Source of the DNA: an uncultured Prevotellaceae bacterium
GTDB taxonomy: Bacteria > Bacteroidota > Bacteroidia > Bacteroidales > Bacteroidaceae
Direction: 5' to 3'
Assembly (NCBI GenBank): GCA_900315105.1
Contig: OMXX01000267.1
Coordinates: forward strand, 1 to 6,111
Length of the DNA stretch: 6,111 nt
The notes beneath the pieces are model-generated. The model did no database searches. It had not been told where the DNA came from and saw only the letters and a list, made by a program, of their open reading frames with translations. Shown here one piece after another: positions 5,686 to 6,111 of the stretch (position 1 is the first letter of the stretch; each line of letters opens with the position of its first letter). The translations under genes and the position numbers were made by a program.

Positions 5686-6111
5686 ATGAAAAAACTGTTT
5701 TACCTTTTCAACACCCTGCTGCTCACAGCAACCCTTGCCGCCTGCTCCAGCGACTACGACGATCCGCCCGAGCAGCCCAACTCGCATCAGAACGAAGTGT
5801 CTGTGGACAGCGTTGACAGCACCCAGGATGAAGGAGCCTCAAAGGACTACACCGTCATCTCCACCGTACCCGTCAGCGAGGAAGTGAAGGCTTTCTTCGA
5901 TGAGGCGCTGCCCAAAGAAGAAGGAAATACCGCTTATTTCTATTTCGATAATCATGCAACAAGTTCTTATTCTTATTATGTTATAAATAATGAGAAAGAA
6001 TTACGAGAAAGGTACAAAGGTAATAAAGAACTACCAATTATCGATTTTGGAAAATACAGTGTTATTATAGCAAAGTTTCCTGTTATCTCATCACTTGATA
6101 ATTATTACTTA
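5686..6111 (+). CDS. 5' part of a surface lipoprotein gene (continues at 1-220); PrcB-like resemblance is tentative
   Basis: Starting at ATG 5686, 142 codons run to the window end. The completed product over the end repeat is 192 residues. A lipoprotein signal peptide ends in LAAC with C20 as the lipidated residue, followed by SSDYDD, which suggests outer-membrane and possibly surface location. Residues 25-60 form a polar, acidic, probably disordered spacer. A folded domain follows: VSEEVKAFF (63-70), YYVINNEKELRERYKG (97-112), then ELPIIDFGKYSVIIAKF (115-131). The order 'short helix, PxxDF strand, hydrophobic strand' resembles PrcB-type domains; in Treponema, PrcB is a lipoprotein partner of a subtilisin-like protease, which fits the neighbour here, but the match is by eye and could be wrong. 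Codons up to about residue 78 are GC-rich, later ones AT-rich, a sharp change inside one gene. Confidence 0.88.
   Translation, partial: MKKLFYLFNTLLLTATLAACSSDYDDPPEQPNSHQNEVSVDSVDSTQDEGASKDYTVISTVPVSEEVKAFFDEALPKEEGNTAYFYFDNHATSSYSYYVINNEKELRERYKGNKELPIIDFGKYSVIIAKFPVISSLDNYYL
6045..6111. repeat. Terminal direct repeat, right copy (identical to 1-67)
   Basis: It is the exact copy of the first 67 bases, in the same coding frame. With one copy removed the unit is 6044 bp. See the left copy for interpretation. Confidence 0.97.

Noticed and set aside
1..6111. Conventional plasmid or phage replicon
   Set aside because: The closed unit has no recognisable replication initiator, iteron array, relaxase, partition or structural phage gene.
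1..6111. CRISPR array, tRNA, rRNA or insertion sequence
   Set aside because: I saw no regularly spaced short repeats, no cloverleaf-like conserved tRNA blocks and no transposase frame; the only repeats are the end repeat, the 210-bp module and the 117-bp pair.

Overview
The window looks like a piece of a Bacteroidota genome, most likely a Prevotella-type Bacteroidales. The reasons are A-rich, Shine-Dalgarno-free leaders, a TAnnTTTG-type promoter, lipoproteins whose lipidated Cys is followed by polar and acidic residues, C-terminal modules resembling type IX secretion (T9SS) sorting domains, and a RhuM-family gene. Everything recognisable is on the + strand.

The first 67 bases (1-67) and the last 67 bases (6045-6111) are identical. 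When the ends are joined, the reading frame that starts at 5686 continues without a break into the frame ending at 220 and gives a 192-residue lipoprotein. The window is therefore best read as a closed unit of 6044 bp: a circular molecule, one unit of a tandem array, or an assembly cycle. I see no replication, mobilisation or integrase gene, so an ordinary plasmid is not the favoured reading.

Read as a cycle, a promoter at about 5576-5606 leads into four tightly packed genes: (1) a lipoprotein (5686-6111 continuing at 1-220) with weak resemblance to the PrcB C-terminal fold; (2) a secreted subtilisin-fold protein (233-2215) in which all three catalytic residues and the oxyanion Asn are replaced; (3) a second lipoprotein (2243-2785); (4) a secreted trypsin/lysyl-endopeptidase-like serine protease with an intact His/Asp/Ser triad (2782-4410). 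Spacings are 12 nt, 27 nt and a 4-nt overlap, so this is probably one operon for a surface or exported protease system with one active and one dead protease fold.

Genes 2 and 4 share a nearly identical 210-bp GC-rich 3' module (2000-2209 and 4099-4308) that encodes a T9SS-like sorting domain. Both lose the last part of that domain at exactly the same base, one by a stop and one by a frameshift; in gene 4 the missing tail is still readable one base out of frame.

Downstream, two 117-bp direct repeats (4442-4558 and 5411-5527), each starting with a terminator-like hairpin, flank an N-terminally truncated RhuM/Fic-Doc gene (4615-5385). The truncation point coincides with the end of the first repeat. 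The mixture of homogenised modules, shared breakpoints and abrupt base-composition changes suggests a locus shaped by repeated recombination.
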